Part shown: in pieces, positions 25,210-26,526 of the stretch
Layout of the letters: every line of letters begins with the position of its first letter
How positions within the stretch are numbered: the first letter of the stretch is position 1
NCBI GenBank assembly: GCA_044425705.1
Contig: JAWXVD010000037.1
Coordinates: forward strand, 1 to 26,526
Source: JAWXVD01 sp044425705
GTDB taxonomy: Bacteria; Bacillota; Clostridia; Lachnospirales; Lachnospiraceae
Direction of reading: 5' to 3'
DNA: 26,526 bases
Made by a program: the position numbers and the translations under genes
Notes under the pieces: generated by a model
What the model was told of the DNA's origin: nothing
What the model saw: only the letters and a program-made list of their open reading frames with translations
The model's database searches: none

Positions 25210-25974
25210 ATGGAAGAAAAAAATCCAATACAGGTAGCAGATAAATTGTTTGCTGTCATCGAAACCTTAGCCGAACTAGGATCTTGTGGTTTAGTTCATC
25301 TAAGTAAAGAAGTTTCTATTCATAAAACCACAGTACACCGCATTTTGAATTCCCTTATTTACATGGGATATGTGAAGCAAGATGGAGAAACCTTACAATA
25401 TAGCTTGACCCATAAAATTCTTGGATTATCCAACCAAATATTGCATAAATTTGATTTTGTCGAACTGGCTCGCCCTTTCCTAAAACAACTAGTAAATACC
25501 ACGAACGAAACCGTCCATTTAGTGCAAATGGAGGGCGCCCATGCTTTATATATTGATAAAGTAGAATCTTATACCAACACCATTCGCCTTGTTTCCAAGG
25601 TAGGTGTCTTAATTCCGCTTTACTGCTCTGGAGTAGGAAAAGCTCTATTGGCAGAATTGCCTGATGATGAAATCAAAGAAATTTGGGAGCATTCTGATAT
25701 CCAACAATTAACCCCTCACACAATCACTGATTTTTCTAATTTTATGGAACAAATCAATCTAATCAGAAGTCGCGGTTACGCTTTAGACAATGAAGAGCAT
25801 GAATTAGGCGTTCGTTGTATTGCTACTAGCATTTGTGACCACTATGGCAATCCCACTTATGCCATCAGTATCTCCGCACCACTGGGTCGTATGGATGATG
25901 AACGAATCAAAGAATTGTCTGTATTTATTCTGGGAAAAAAAGAAGAATTATCAAATGAGTTGAGCACAACCTAA
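25210..25974 (+). CDS. IclR-family transcriptional regulator (probable uronate/KDG repressor)
   Basis: DNA-binding regulator (254 aa, normal length) and the only plus-strand gene here. Residues about 8-70 form the winged helix-turn-helix (LAELGSCGLVHLSKEVSIHK, then TTVHRILNSLIYMGYV). The rest is the IclR effector-binding domain, with the typical VQMEGAHALYIDKVES, LYCSGVGKALLA and SISAPLGRM segments. It is divergent from the kdgA-uxuA-uxuB-uxaC-kdgK operon, so a KdgR-like repressor that responds to KDG or a related intermediate is the best guess; this is inference from position and family. The ribosome site before the ATG is weak (AAAGTGAG), consistent with low expression. A strong shared terminator lies downstream. 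Confidence 0.9.
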   Translation: MEEKNPIQVADKLFAVIETLAELGSCGLVHLSKEVSIHKTTVHRILNSLIYMGYVKQDGETLQYSLTHKILGLSNQILHKFDFVELARPFLKQLVNTTNETVHLVQMEGAHALYIDKVESYTNTIRLVSKVGVLIPLYCSGVGKALLAELPDDEIKEIWEHSDIQQLTPHTITDFSNFMEQINLIRSRGYALDNEEHELGVRCIATSICDHYGNPTYAISISAPLGRMDDERIKELSVFILGKKEELSNELSTT

Positions 25975-26011
25975 GTATGCGATAACTGCAATATGCTGTA
26001 TGAATAATAAC

Positions 26012-26054
26012 AAAAAAGTTTCCTTCACAAATTTGCTGTGAAGGAAACTTTTTT
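26012..26054. terminator. Bidirectional terminator between IclR and GH4 genes
   Basis: A perfect 18-bp stem (26012-26029 with 26037-26054; core GTTTCCTTCACA) encloses the 7-nt loop AATTTGC, with A6 and T6 at the ends. It serves both convergent genes. Confidence 0.95.
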
Positions 26055-26061
26055 ATGTTCA

Positions 26062-26526
26062 TTAATTTTGATGTGCTGACTTAGTATATATCTTTTGCGC
26101 TTCTTCATCATTCGCAAGCTCTTCTACTGTTTTCCATTTTTTAAAGGTATCAGGAGATTTTGCTTTGTTTGGGTCTACATAATGATTAGCTAAATTCTCT
26201 TTTGCTTCTGCAATGGCTTTGGCATATTGTGGCAACCATGTTTCCCCTGCTACTAGCATTTCATCTACCATTTGCCAAATTTCATCTGGATTACATACTG
26301 CACCAGTAAGTGGATCCATCATAGTTGCTTGTTTTAATAACCATGCATCTCCATCCACCGCTGCTTTTACCGCCATTCTCTGTACAGTAATACTTGCATT
26401 ACAAATTGCTGCACAACCAAGTGGTAACTCACCATATACAGGAATATTTACACCTGTTCTATCTATGTAACCTGGCACTTCTACAATAGCATCATTTGGC
26501 AAGTTAGTGATTGCCCCATTATTTAC
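26062..26526 (-). CDS. GH4 family glycosidase, C-terminal part (5' end outside window)
   Basis: The C-terminal 154 residues of an NAD- and metal-dependent glycoside hydrolase of family GH4; the reading frame stays open to the window edge, so the protein is cut here and not naturally truncated. Typical GH4 C-terminal segments are visible: NNGAITNLPNDAIVEVPGYI, AICNASITVQRMAVKAAVDG and MMDPLTGAVCNPDEIWQMVD. Family members include alpha-glucosidase, alpha-galactosidase, alpha-glucuronidase and alpha-galacturonidase (LplD). The position beside a uronate operon and an LplABC-type importer favours a uronidase, which is inference only; the active-site cysteine motif lies outside the window. It may be the first of further genes of the same regulon to the right. 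Confidence 0.85.
   Translation of the reverse strand, partial: VNNGAITNLPNDAIVEVPGYIDRTGVNIPVYGELPLGCAAICNASITVQRMAVKAAVDGDAWLLKQATMMDPLTGAVCNPDEIWQMVDEMLVAGETWLPQYAKAIAEAKENLANHYVDPNKAKSPDTFKKWKTVEELANDEEAQKIYTKSAHQN

Overview
The window is AT-rich and carries strong Shine-Dalgarno sites, A/T-rich sigma-A promoters and many hairpin/U-tract terminators. Its proteins look like those of anaerobic Clostridia, most likely a Lachnospiraceae-type carbohydrate degrader; this placement is inferred from protein style, not from a marker gene. Every gene is on the minus strand except one IclR-family regulator. I saw no rRNA, tRNA, CRISPR array, transposase or phage gene.

Layout, read along minus-strand transcription from right to left. 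(1) At the right edge is the 3' part of a GH4 glycosidase (26062-26526). It converges on the plus-strand IclR regulator (25210-25974) across a shared terminator. (2) Divergent from the regulator is a complete uronate operon: kdgA (KDPG aldolase fused to a VOC domain), uxuA, uxuB, uxaC and kdgK, closed by a terminator at 18392-18429. It converts D-glucuronate through fructuronate, mannonate, KDG and KDPG to pyruvate and glyceraldehyde-3-phosphate. The shared promoter region holds palindromes well placed to be operators of the IclR protein. (3) Next are a MATE transporter, a 33-nt-period tandem repeat overlapping its stop codon, and an AAA ATPase of the DUF4143 type. (4) Then comes a glycan block: a type I sulfatase, a divergent GH95-like protein and a GH2 glycosidase, ended by a terminator at 8071-8109, followed by a canonical GH95 alpha-L-fucosidase/galactosidase. 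None of the four has a signal peptide. (5) A membrane-anchored parvulin-like foldase with its own promoter follows. (6) The left end is an LplABC-type sugar uptake operon (lipoprotein and two permeases, no ATPase), ended by a terminator at 54-90.

Working model (inference): sulfated oligosaccharides bearing L-fucose or L-galactose are imported by the ABC system and taken apart in the cytoplasm by sulfatase, GH95 and GH2 enzymes, while uronic acids released by this or other systems enter the uronate operon. No extracellular endo-acting enzyme and no fucose catabolic genes are present, so the substrate cannot be fixed from this window. Sulfated galactans, mucin-type glycans and plant or algal uronate-containing polysaccharides all remain possible.

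The least explained DNA is (a) a palindromic intergenic element in two near-identical copies 18 kb apart plus a degenerate third, (b) the 33-nt tandem repeat at the end of the MATE gene, and (c) the IclR/kdgA operator region.
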